Source: Plasmopara viticola (lineage: Eukaryota; Oomycota; Peronosporomycetes; Peronosporales; Peronosporaceae). From it: a DNA stretch of 64,000 nucleotides. Where the stretch lies: positions 248,001 to 312,000 of the forward strand of contig MBPM02000006.1 in assembly GCA_001695595.3 (NCBI GenBank), in the 5' to 3' direction. The stretch's first letter is position 1, and every line of letters starts with the position of its first letter. Of the stretch, positions 1 to 9,539 are shown piece after piece. Both the position numbers and the translations under genes were made by a program. Below the pieces are notes generated by a model, which ran no database searches, had not been told where the DNA came from, and was given only the letters and a program-made list of their open reading frames with translations.

Positions 1-364
1 TAGCAGAGCTGGCACATATTATCTCGCACATACACACCAAAAAATATATTTAGAAGAGAGAGCAATGTGACGTAAGCTAGTTAGAAGTCTAGGCGACACG
101 ATAATGCGTCAGAAAAAGCATTCTATTGTTCTGCTTCATGCTTCGCTTTAAATTTATTTTCTGCAAAAAAGGAGAGCTATTTTGGCGTTCTCTGCAATAA
201 GTGAGACGACCGAGTCGCGTTATGTAGTGATGAATGATGTATCAACATCACGAATGACTTAGTCGATGAGTTACGACCTTAATATCATCGCAAGCAGCTC
301 TTTGTCACCAAGAAAAAAACTTTTTGGCATAACAATTACAATGCGGTGGCTCTCTCTTGCCCTT

Positions 365-916
365 CAGCATTTACTTGTGGAACTATAGTGTCGATAGTGC
401 ATCATCGACGAAACAAAACGATCATTCCAGATCAACCACATCCAAAAATGGCGCTTTTCTTGAATTTGAAATAATACCTCTTGGTATCAAGTTTCTGAAC
501 TCATTAAGTGTCCTTATCGAGAAGACTAAACAGTGGCCTACCCTTTCCTATGTAATTTTTCCTTTACCTACGTAAGTAATCGGCTGTACACCTCGATCCG
601 ATAGTAACGCCGAACACGGCTCTTGTGAGACCACATACTGGTAATCCCTACTAAGATTACTTGCGGTCTGTTTAAGTCTTTCTAAGCGATAATTGAAAGT
701 TCCTTCTCGGTATCTGCAAAGCCGTTTCATTCACAAGTTTTGGTAAGCTCGTCTTTTCCTTATGTTGAATGACCAATATTTAGGCTTCATCATTGACTTT
801 ACGAGCTTCTCAAAGCTTTGCCACGAGCATCTTGTTTTGGCAGGGCATCCAAGGGTGAAATAGACGCGATTTTCTCTGTTAAAATTATATAGTCGAGCGC
901 AATCGTCGTCTACCAT
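365..916 (-). pseudogene. Possible Ty3/gypsy RNase H relic
   Basis: On the minus strand one reading frame stays mostly open from 916 down to about 420, with stops near 731, 548 and 425. Part of it resembles the RNase H segment of Ty3/gypsy polyproteins: a stretch reading RDYQYVV, then SALLSDRGVQPITYVGK (compare the family pattern of an acidic-residue strand, a G/A-VL strand, then QPxAYxSK), followed after a stop by a segment containing VFSIRTLNEFR (compare LAVVFAxRxxRxYL). The catalytic TDAS-type motif is not preserved. No LTR, integrase or reverse transcriptase was found next to it. The match is weak and could be chance. Confidence 0.25.
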
Positions 917-3290
917 CGTGTCTACTTAATACCTATCTCGTCCAAGGAAAGACGCCCTGCACTGACCAGTGGTGCGCCACTGGATGCCGTCTTTTTCTTG
1001 ACGTGACTGACGATTTTTGGGACTATTTTTAAACTGACACGATTATATTTCGACCCAGCAACGCCTAGATAAATGTCAAGCGACAAGCCCCACATCATCA
1101 GAAATCTTGCCCAGCGAGTTATGGACCGTTCTACGTGTTTATCTATATCTAAACCTTTGGACGACTATGTCACGCTGGACATACAGCAAAAGCTGTGAAC
1201 AACTTGATGCATTGGCTGAATACTTTCTATGCCGTCCATGGTATGCAGCTAGTGCTCGCTTTGATTACCATTGTTCAGTGAATATCGCACCGCTCCACGT
1301 ACAGCGAAATGCCTCGCCTATGCTACCATGGTGAATACATAATCCGCAACTATGAATATGACATGCAGCGATCGTCCTGCCTTATGACCACCATTTTGTG
1401 GCTTTCGTACCACTCCACAAGCAGCAAGAAGGCCTCATCCATTCAGCCTTGGCTTGAAGCCAATTATGCCACCCATGACAGATGTGCCGTAAGAGCTTGG
1501 TTCATTCCACTCTGCGCACAACAGTAAAGCCTTGCATAAACCGTCTTGCTGTAATGTGTAACATGGTTTCATCGGCATGCAGCAACTTCGGCTTCCTACG
1601 AGCATTGCCAAGAGGTTTCGGCTGAAATCTACACTCCGGACTCCCCTGCCACCAGCAATTCTTATATCAAGTGCTTAATGTCCAACACAATGACCAACAC
1701 GGTCCAGTGTCCGATCTAGCAGAGGCAACTCCGTGACTCGCCAAACTCTGATAGGAGCAAGCGAAGGCTCATTCATTTTTTTTGTTCAGAGTTCTTGAAG
1801 CCTTAGTCAAGCTATTCCTAAGATGAGTTCACGGATCCAAGATCATTGAGCATTTGACGCTATCAAAGCTGATAAATGTCACACCAAAACTACCAAATTA
1901 TTACGCACAGTGACTTTACTTTCGTGTCGCTGGGTGAGCATTGACAATGTCACGCTGATGTGTCTGAGGATCTTCTGACTATAGCTATCTTCCCTTGATA
2001 GCAGAGATTTGGGCGAAATTTTCGACACTTCAGAATCGAAAAGAGTAGTCTCTGATCACAAAAAAATGCACAGTCGTTCTTGAAATAGCAAGTCAGGCTT
2101 GCAAGCTCAATCTAGCTTTTCGAGTAAGGAGCTTTTCGAAGCTAAGTCTTGTCAAATTTACATATCTCCTCAAAGTTTGACAGAAACAAGAGAATTATCC
2201 AGCAGGCCGTCCCGCGTCTCTTGAGTCCTTGCCTTGAATAGCTTGAGGAATTTGGCTTTTTGAACCTAGGTGTGCTTGGCGCACGTTCTACTTGCTAAAA
2301 GAAGCGTGAGTCGGGTGTCTTTTTTCTTCATGCTCGGAGCCAGTATGAGTCGCAACTCGCTGTTTGCCTGACTCCAAGAAATAGTATTGGCCTTAGCGTC
2401 AAGACGTAAAACGATCCTTTATTTATTTGAAGTAATCTTTATTGACATATTTGCAACTGCTATATAGCACTGACATCTGCACTTGGCCACATGTCAAGTT
2501 AACATAGAAGTGACTCTAATCCTCTCTTGAACCCACGTTACCAGCATCTGGTTTGCCATCACCGCAACGGCTAAATGTCTCAGCCAGTAAAATAGTTCTT
2601 TCAGCTCACGGAGACTTCGTTAAATGCAGTTGAGGCTTAACTTGTAATATCACAGGGCTCAGCAAATTGCAGCAATAGATGTCTTTTGACATCCTCCGAC
2701 GCCAATAGATCCGTATACAAAAGTTGTTGCCATTGTAGACTCCACAAGGCACGCTGCTGAAAGTGCTTTATTACAAAATTGCTTTTTCTATTAATTTGAG
2801 GGCTGCGCTTCGACAGGCATCGCAAGAATGGGCCGTCAAAGAGCTCTCAACGCGTGCAAAGAAGGTGAAAATACTGCTCGGCGCTTGACGGCCGTGCGTT
2901 TTACCTTTTCTTACTTCGTCAAACTACGTTGTCGAGAAATCAAGAGGATTACTAGCGGAACGGCAATTAGGGCCGGTTACTGGCGGTGGACGGTGGACAA
3001 AGATTTTTCCCACTGCATTAGTGACTTCAGGCATTAATCCCACTAGTGATTTTTAGCATGAGTTGTCGCTTTGACTTCACTGTCTTCTTCCCGATGTCCA
3101 AATATGGTTTCCTCAGGAAAAGTCCGTTCCGGGTCTTGGCTCCTCAGAAGTTTCATCGCTTATTTGTCCGTGAGCGAGGCTTTTTACATTATTTTGGGCT
3201 AAGCGTACCCAAGAGCGTTGTACCATTTTGACAGCTTTGTCGCTAGCTTGAAGCTTTTTTAAAAGCCTTGACGATCGAAAATTCGGCAAG
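917..3290. other. Intergenic, no gene recognised
   Basis: Only short open frames of 60-75 codons occur here, none with a recognisable motif, consistent start context or length beyond chance. Two of them, at 2828-3037 and 3046-3231 on the plus strand, lie just upstream of the first copia LTR but match nothing I know. No tRNA, palindrome or tandem repeat was noticed. Confidence 0.5.
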
Positions 3291-3295
3291 TATCG

Positions 3296-3564
3296 TGTTG
3301 AAGGTGATGCTGTGGCTGTGTGTAATGTGTATGTTTCTGCATGTAAAGGTGTTTCGGTAAGATACCGGTAGGATATCTGTATATGACGTCGAATGATGAC
3401 AGCGTTAGGATGACGTCATACGATGACGTCAGAAGCTTCTAGAAGGTTCTAAGTATAGATGTAGCAGAAGTGCGAACTAAGTCTTGGTAATTCACTTTTG
3501 AATTTACCTCTTCGATCACAAGCCGTCATCAACGTAATCCTCTGCGTCCAATAGACCTTTACGA
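3296..3564 (+). repeat. Left LTR of copia family 1
   Basis: Begins TGTTGAAGGTGATG, the same as the right LTR at 7829. It carries several TGACGTCA-like blocks between about 3385 and 3431, of which only one remains in the right LTR. The boundary at 3564 is set by the primer-binding site that starts at 3565. The expected terminal CA is not seen; both LTRs end in a worn CCTTTAnGA. Confidence 0.85.
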
Positions 3565-3577
3565 GGTTATGAGCCCA
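3565..3577 (+). promoter_or_regulatory. Half-tRNA(iMet) primer-binding site
   Basis: GGTTATGAGCCCA directly follows the left LTR. It is complementary to the anticodon-loop region (GGGCUCAUAACC) of eukaryotic initiator tRNA-Met. This is the Drosophila copia type of priming, in which a cleaved internal tRNA fragment is used rather than the tRNA 3' end. The presumed gag start codon (ATG at 3569) lies inside this site. Confidence 0.7.
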
Positions 3578-4423
3578 AGTACAGACGCGAAGCTCAAGAT
3601 GGAGCCGTTCGACGGGTCCAACTACGCGTTCTGGGCGTTTAAGATGAAGATGTGTCTCATTTCCAATGGACTGTGAGGAGCAGTGCTCAATAAAGCCAGT
3701 GTCACGTCGGCGAAGAAGCAGGAAGCGCACGCGGCGATCGTGCTTAGCCTGGTGGACTCTCAGCTGGTACATGTTATAAATGCCACCAGTGCTCAAGAGG
3801 CCTGGGAAGCACTATAGAGGTTTCACCGAACGCAGGACATGGCGAGCCGGCTATGGCTTAAGGAGAAGTTTGCGTCTTTTAAGTACACGACGACGGACAT
3901 GAGCGCACACGTGACGGAGCTGGAGCAAGTGGTGCTGCAGATGAGAAGCGCGAATTGCGGGCCAACTGAAGAGGACGTATGTACGACAATGCTGCGCAGC
4001 CTGCCAGCGTCGTACGAGAGCTTGGTGCAGGCATTTTGCGTAAGTGTGACCCAGCTCAATTCTAGCGATCCCGTAAGCAAGCTCATCGCTGAGGAAGTGC
4101 GCAAGAAGGAATCATGCCGCTCCGAAAATGAAACGGCGCTGCACGTACGCAAGCATCGTGAAAAAGCCAGTTTGGAAAGGAGAGTGGCAGTCAGCGCAAG
4201 AAGGGAGCGGGTGTTCAGTTCCTTAAGTGTGGAAAGCGCGGGGACCACGCACGCGACTGCTGGGCAAAGGCTAACGGCAACAGTGGGAACGGCAGCCGAT
4301 ATGAAGATCACTCGAATGTGGCGTTCAGCGCCAGCGAAGGAAGTGAAGGCGACTGCTGGGTCATGGACAGTGGTGTCACAGCACATATGCGCAAGGAGCG
4401 CAAAGCTTTTACAGAGCACGTGA
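3569..4423 (+). pseudogene. gag of copia family 1 (broken)
   Basis: The frame starts at an ATG inside the primer site and shows the UBN2-type copia Gag pattern: MEPFDGSNYAFW near the start, then VxxLPASYESLVQAF further on. In-frame stops occur at 3674 (TGA) and 3815 (TAG). A frameshift before about 4200 moves the zinc knuckle into another frame, where KCGKRGDHARDCW keeps the second half of CCHC while the first Cys appears lost. The protease motif MDSGVTAHM follows at about 4363-4390, again in the shifted frame. Gag would package element RNA in virus-like particles; this copy cannot make it. Confidence 0.85.
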
Positions 4424-4699
4424 AAGCAACGACAGCACGGATTGTATCGAGCGCGAAAAGCAGCGCGCAGTTAAAGGTGTTTAAAACTGCGAGTCTGAAA
4501 TGGCACGGGATGGACGAATGATTGGCTTGAAAACGCGCTACACGTACAAGACCTGACGAAGAACTTGTTTTCTTTGACTGCGGCAGCAGCGCGCGGGATA
4601 TAGGCTGAGATTTCCCACAACGGCTGCGTTGTGAGTCGAAACGGACGGGCTGTCGCGACTGGATCGCGGCATGGCATGCTAATGATGCTGCCGAGTGCC

Positions 4700-6385
4700 A
4701 CATGATTTAGAATGAAGCCGACTTGTGGCATCTCCGGCTCGGGCACGTGTCCTAATCGACAGTCAACAAACTGATAAAGAGCGGCTACATCGATGGCGAC
4801 TGCGTCGACACGAGTGTTGTATGGGATGTGCGCGCGACTCTTTAAATTTTGACTTATTGGCTTGAACTGCGCTATAGGCTCTTCTGTCCGGGTCATCAAA
4901 GCATGTAGTGTTTGCCACCCCAATGATCGACTTTTTTTTATTAATGCTTGGCAGAATGAGCTGCATCTCTCCCGCTTTTTCAGATTTAAAGAAGTCAGAA
5001 AGTCTATCGAGCACTCGTTAAAGAGATAGGGGTGGGGTAATTCTATATATAATCTTATTATTATTATTATCTATATTATCTTCAATTTTTTTGCCAGGTC
5101 TTTATACCTGCGAGGGCTTAGCATTAAGTACAAGTTCTACCTGGTAGGAAGGCACCTTGCACAAATCGGAAATTAGGAAGATATGCGACTTTCTGGTAAA
5201 TGAACGTCGAGCTAAACAAAAACAAAAAGCGTTTATGAGCTCTGAAGTGGACTCTTTCGCAAGAGAAAACCTTCGTGCAGACGGTTTTGTGTGTTCGGAC
5301 GTGCTGGGACCGATCTCGCCTGAGTCTAAGTCGGAATGCCGCTACGTTGTGAGTTTCATTGCCATTCGAAATCGCTTTGCGACGATTTACTCGCCGCGCA
5401 AGAAGAGCGATGTGCCACAGGCATTCATGAAATACTATCATGACATTAAGCTTAAATGCGGTATTGACGTAAAGGCACTGCGTAGTGAAAATTGAGGTGA
5501 ATATGGCAACGCAAAGTTGGAGAGCTTTTGCAAGGAAAATGGAATCAAACAAGAATTTACAGTGCCACACAACCCGGAAGAAAACGGCATGGCAGAGCGC
5601 ATGAATCGTACTCTGACCGAGATGACTCGCTGCATGCTGAGCGAGGACAAGATTTGCAAGGTCTGCTGGTGTGAAGTTGTGATGACCGCCGCGGACACTA
5701 GTAATGTGAGACCAAACTCATCGAGTCCAAACGCGAGCCCGTTTGAGCTCGCGTTCAAGCGTAAGCCACGCATTCATCATACGCGCGTGTTTCACAGCCA
5801 GTGCTATGCACATGTGGTCAAGGCGACGCGAGAGAAGCTCGACAACTTAGGCGTGCGTTGGCTGATGCTAGGCTTCTCAAGGCAGCAAAAAAACAAAGCG
5901 TGTCGACTGCTAGATGCAAGCACGGGTGCGATCGTAATCTCGCGCAGCGTGACATTTGTGGAACACGCGCCGACGCTGGTAGCGCGCAAACATTATGCGC
6001 CAAGTGTGATCGACATAGCGGGTGATGAGGAGCACGATCAAGAACCGTGCAATACCACTGCAAGGGAGAGTTACCAAACTCCACCAATGGGACCGAGTGT
6101 GACGCCAACTTTCGTTGTACAAGAGATGACGAACGACTGGGAGGTGCTGTTTCGACACAAAGATCAAGCACGCCTAGACACGACGGCGAGAACGAGTCGC
6201 ATGTGCGACCGGTGCGTAAAAAGCAAACGGCAACACGTTACGAGGAAGAATTTCCAAATATGCGGCGCGGAGAGTTCAACTTGGACGACTACAAAGCCGA
6301 ACACGAAGCGGTGTACTGCTTTAACGCTGGAGATGACGGCAAGAATGCGTCATCTTTTGATCATGTTTTGCAAAGCAAACACTAA
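4700..6385 (+). pseudogene. Integrase of copia family 1 (broken)
   Basis: A GAG-pre-integrase motif DLWHLRLGHVS lies at about 4722-4756 with a stop directly after it. The catalytic core runs from about 5160 to 5700. The first acidic position is in CSDVLGP. The second is LRSEN followed by TGA at 5493 where a Gly codon is expected, so Asp has become Glu and the frame is cut. The Glu motif EENGMAERMNRT is intact at about 5575-5612. The C-terminal linker continues to about 6400 through further frame changes. The enzyme would insert element cDNA into the host genome; here it is not translatable. Confidence 0.85.
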
Positions 6386-6449
6386 GATGAATGCCTACTC
6401 GCGATGAAAAGTGAGATAAAATCACTGGCGAAGTACGAAACGTGGACGC

Positions 6450-7283
6450 TTGTGGAGCCTACCGAGCGACAAGAAGGCGATCGGGTGCAAGTGGGTCTTC
6501 CGCATTGAGCGTGAGTCAAGTGGCAAGATCGTCAAATTCAAAGCGCAGCTCGTGGATAAGGGCTTCACTCAGCAACCAGGAGTGGAATATTTTGAGGCGT
6601 TTGCGCCGGTCGCGTGTAAGGAGTCAATTAATGTAGCATTAGCTCTCGCTGCTGAACTGGACCTGGTGATAGAGAACGTCGAAGTCGACAAAGCATGCCT
6701 GTATGGCGAAGCCAAGGAGGCAATCAACATGAATCAGCCTGACGGCTTCGAGGATGTGCGGCATCCGAGCAAAAAACGTCTATTGCGCAAGGCACTTTAC
6801 GGCACAAAGCAAGCTGCTCGCGAATGGAACAACCGATTCAATGCGCACCTTCAAGAGCAAGGATTCATTCGTACAGCGGCCGACCGGTCCGTCTACGTGA
6901 GACGGTCGGAGCGTGAATTCAGCGTTGTCATTATCCACGTTGATGATTTGATGCTCTTTGCGCAGGCGCAAGAACACATTGAAGCTATCACGAGCACGCT
7001 CATAAGCGAATTTAGAATTAAAGAGTTGGGACCGCTGAAGTACTCTCTTGGGATTGAAGTGCGGCGTGACACGGTAAATAGGACCATCCGCATCGACCAG
7101 CGCGCGTACATCAAACGGCTGGCCGAAAAATATGGCGTCAACAAGTGCAAGAAGGTACACACACGAGCGAACGAGAGCGAGAAGCTGATCAAACTTCGAG
7201 ATGACGACGTATATATGCCAAAGTGGCCAAGTAGTGCGAGCGCCATGGAATGCAACATCGGATCGCGGCCAAGCGTATACTGA
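6450..7283 (+). pseudogene. Reverse transcriptase of copia family 1
   Basis: About 250 codons are open and show copia RT motifs in order: GCKWVFRIER, KAQLVDKGFTQQPGVEYFEAFAP, VEVDKACLYGE, LYGTKQAAREWN, and the catalytic box IIHVDDLMLFA with both Asp residues kept. The segment after about 7200 is shortened: the usual link between RT and RNase H is mostly missing and the frame changes near 7250. Upstream, the frame joins the integrase linker only through a frameshift. This is the best-preserved part of the element. Confidence 0.9.
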
Positions 7284-7314
7284 AGTATTTTAGACAACTG
7301 CAGACTACAGTATT

Positions 7315-7698
7315 GTGTTTAGCGGAAAAAACAAGAGAGAGCTACAGAGCTATGCGGATGAATCATGGGCGAGCACCTTAGACTCACGCCGCTCCAGGAC
7401 AGGCTATGCTCTCTTCATCAATGGCAGCGTGGTACTATGGAAGTCAAAAAGACAAGCTACTGTGGCGACATCAAGCACCGAGGCGGAGTATATGTTCTTG
7501 TACTCTGCGACTCACGAGACAGTGTGGCTGTGTCTGCTTTTAAGTGATATGGGTTGTACATTGGAAGGGCCTACGATGATCTATCAAGACAATCAAGGCT
7601 GCATCGCGTTAGTAAAGACCCAATCTTTCACGCGCGAACCAAGCACATTGACATCAAGTACCACTTCTTGCGTGAAATTGTTGAAGAGCGTGTCATAG
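7315..7698 (+). pseudogene. RNase H of copia family 1 (broken)
   Basis: The frame contains the copia RNase H signatures SYADESWAST, RRSRTGYALF, TVATSSTEAEYM and IYQDNQGCIALV. The terminal motif (normally RTKHIDIKYHFLRE) is scrambled by a frameshift at about 7630; its remnants HIDIKYHFLRE and ADGLTKAL are readable in another frame up to about 7740. This domain would remove the RNA strand during reverse transcription. Confidence 0.88.
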
Positions 7699-7828
7699 CA
7701 CGCCGACGGATGAGATGGTAGCGGACGGGCTGACGAAGGCACTTGGGCGAGTCAAGCATAAAAGCTTCGTCTTTGATCTATGTCTTGGCGCGATAAGTGG
7801 CCGAAACAACGCACAAATCAAGGGAGAG

Positions 7829-8040
7829 TGTTGAAGGTGATGCTGTGGCTGTGTGTAATGCGTATGTTTCTGCATGTAAGGTGTTTCGGTAAGATACCGG
7901 TAGGGTACCTGTATATGACGTCAAATGATGAACTTGGATGAAGCAGTACGAACTAAGTTTTAGTAATTCACTTCTGATTTTACCTCTTCGATCACAAGCC
8001 GTCTTCAACTTAATTCTCTGCGTCCAACAGACCTTTAAGA
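7829..8040 (+). repeat. Right LTR of copia family 1
   Basis: Matches 3296-3564 from TGTTGAAGGTGATG to CCTTTAAGA, with an internal deletion of about 57 bp in the TGACGTCA-rich part and scattered substitutions. A polypurine tract AGGGAGAG ends at 7828. Confidence 0.85.
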
Positions 8041-8946
8041 GTTCGTTACCAAAAGTTACCAACAATACTTCGGTCTCCCGTCTAATCAGTAGTTCTTCTC
8101 AATCCAAATGCAGCGCTACTTCAAAACTTTCAGCTTTACCAACGAATTGCTATGCCAGACTTTCTCTACAATCTTAGCAAGCTTCTTCTTCGTGTCGAAC
8201 TGCTAAAATCACAAATAGACGATCCTCAAGCATCTGCGAGCATTATTGTTAAACAAAGTGATTAGATCCGAACTTGCACATCACTGCTTTTTAGAATGGT
8301 GCAAGCCCATTTCCGTGGCCGATCCTATCTAGATGGCACATGTGCAAGCATCAACCACAAACAACCTAACCGACCCTGAACTCGCTCATCACTGCTCTAT
8401 AAAGCATAATCAGCCCATTGCTTCGACTTTTTTTCTCCAAATGGCGCACTTCCCTTCTCGCTTCCCTTTCAGTCGCAGACTGTTACAAGGTTATTATAAT
8501 GCAAACTTTGACCGCGTTCTCTGACTCCAGCAGCTTGATAAAGAAAATGCGTGGTTAGTGGGAATTAGCAAAAAATGAGCTGTGACTAGCAGCTCAAAAC
8601 GAAACAGAGAGTTTTGAGAGTGCTACCTAAAACACGTCTCTACCATATAAATCGTAATTTAAGCCCTCGTGGGAGCGAATGCTACAGATTCTTTCATATG
8701 TTGTAGCTTTTGTGTTAAAAAGCTAGCGTTACAAAGATCTAACGGAATTAATACCGGTTTACATACTAAGGTATTTCTTAAAGATTCCGAAAAGGATGTG
8801 ATATATAGTACCCAAATTTTGTATTAAATATAAAAGTCTATAGATTGCAGTCTATTATTGCACACGGCGATCCCCACCCTTCATTGGAAGAACCTAAACC
8901 ATCCTGTCGCTGTGCAATCCCGTCTCATAAAAAAGCTGAATTAAGC
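8041..8946. other. Spacer between the two copia elements
   Basis: About 900 bp of AT-rich sequence with no coding potential beyond one 63-codon chance frame at 8333-8524. No repeat or RNA gene was recognised. Confidence 0.5.
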
Positions 8947-8951
8947 ATCGG
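8947..8951. repeat. Target site duplication, left (copia 2)
   Basis: ATCGG lies immediately before the left LTR and is repeated exactly at 13368-13372 immediately after the right LTR. Five bp is the normal copia target duplication, so the element inserted here and both ends are intact. Confidence 0.9.
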
Positions 8952-9097
8952 TGTTAAAATTACACCGCTGAATGCATGTTGAACAGGTGAATGGCTTCAC
9001 AGTATTTACAAGTACGTTACAGTTAGTGATTACATATGGTAGCCGTTCATTGGTCAAGATAAATATGTTCACTTCGGTTTTTACTTTCTTTTCAACA
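8952..9097 (+). repeat. Left LTR of copia family 2
   Basis: Starts TGTTAAAATTACACC and ends TTTTCAACA, giving the TGTT...AACA inverted ends typical of copia. At 146 bp it is very short. The sequence after it, GGTTAACAGCC, agrees at 9 of 11 positions with the initiator-tRNA half-molecule primer site seen in the first element. Confidence 0.95.
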
Positions 9098-9159
9098 GGT
9101 TAACAGCCGCAACAGCCTTCCTTTTCATACAACGTTCTCGCCCAATATAAACAAGCGCA

Positions 9160-9530
9160 CCGAAGTCCTTGTAGAAAGTGGAAACTAAAAACATTGGGGG
9201 TTCAAAATGAGGATGACCCTGGCGCGGAAGGGTCTCCTGGGACATATCATGGGCGTCAAGGTAGAGAAGGACGCCACGGAGGCGTGGCTTGTTAATGATG
9301 CCAAGGCGCTAGGCATCACTGCTCAAGGCGTTGAGATCCAGCACCAGACCAAAATTTGGTCGGCTACGCGTACTATGAAGGCGTGGGGAGCCCTCCGCGA
9401 TTTCTACAATCGCTCGACTCTTCAAAATCGTGTTGTGATGACTCGTCGACTACATGAGTTCAAGATGGAAAGTGGAACAAGCAAGGCAGAGCATCTGGAC
9501 TCTTTTGACGAGCTAGTGGTGGGACTATAG
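9160..9530 (+). pseudogene. gag N-terminal part, copia family 2
   Basis: The frame begins before the first ATG (9207). Upstream in frame reads VESGN-stop-KHWGFKMRM, which matches the conserved copia Gag start (GxNYxxWxFKM) with a Tyr codon turned into TAA at about 9186. It continues with KAWGALRDFYNR and MTRRLHEFKMESG, both typical of UBN2-type Gag, to a stop at 9528. The remaining Gag reads on in another frame from about 9540, so one frameshift separates the two parts. Confidence 0.85.
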
Positions 9531-9539
9531 ACTACGGGA

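Larger units (their letters stand above)
3296..8040 (+). mobile_element. Ty1/copia LTR retrotransposon, family 1, decayed
   Basis: Direct LTRs at 3296-3564 and 7829-8040 enclose gag, protease, integrase, reverse transcriptase and RNase H in the copia order. A primer-binding site follows the left LTR, and a purine run (AGGGAGAG) precedes the right LTR. The coding region has many stops and frameshifts, so the element is dead. No exact target duplication remains: TATCG lies before the left LTR and GTTCG after the right one, so at best a worn pair. The right LTR lacks about 57 bp present in the left. An AT-rich stretch at about 4920-5150 containing (TTA)n interrupts the end of the zinc-binding part of integrase and looks like inserted or scrambled DNA. 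Confidence 0.93.

Noticed and set aside
549..720. 5S rRNA-like sequence
   Set aside because: A few words resemble 5S rRNA, but the internal control region and the closing stem are absent.
3823..4419. 198-codon minus-strand frame
   Set aside because: It is antisense to copia 1 gag, which shows clear Gag motifs on the plus strand.
3291..8045. Exact target duplication around copia 1
   Set aside because: TATCG and GTTCG share only three of five bases, so no duplication can be claimed.
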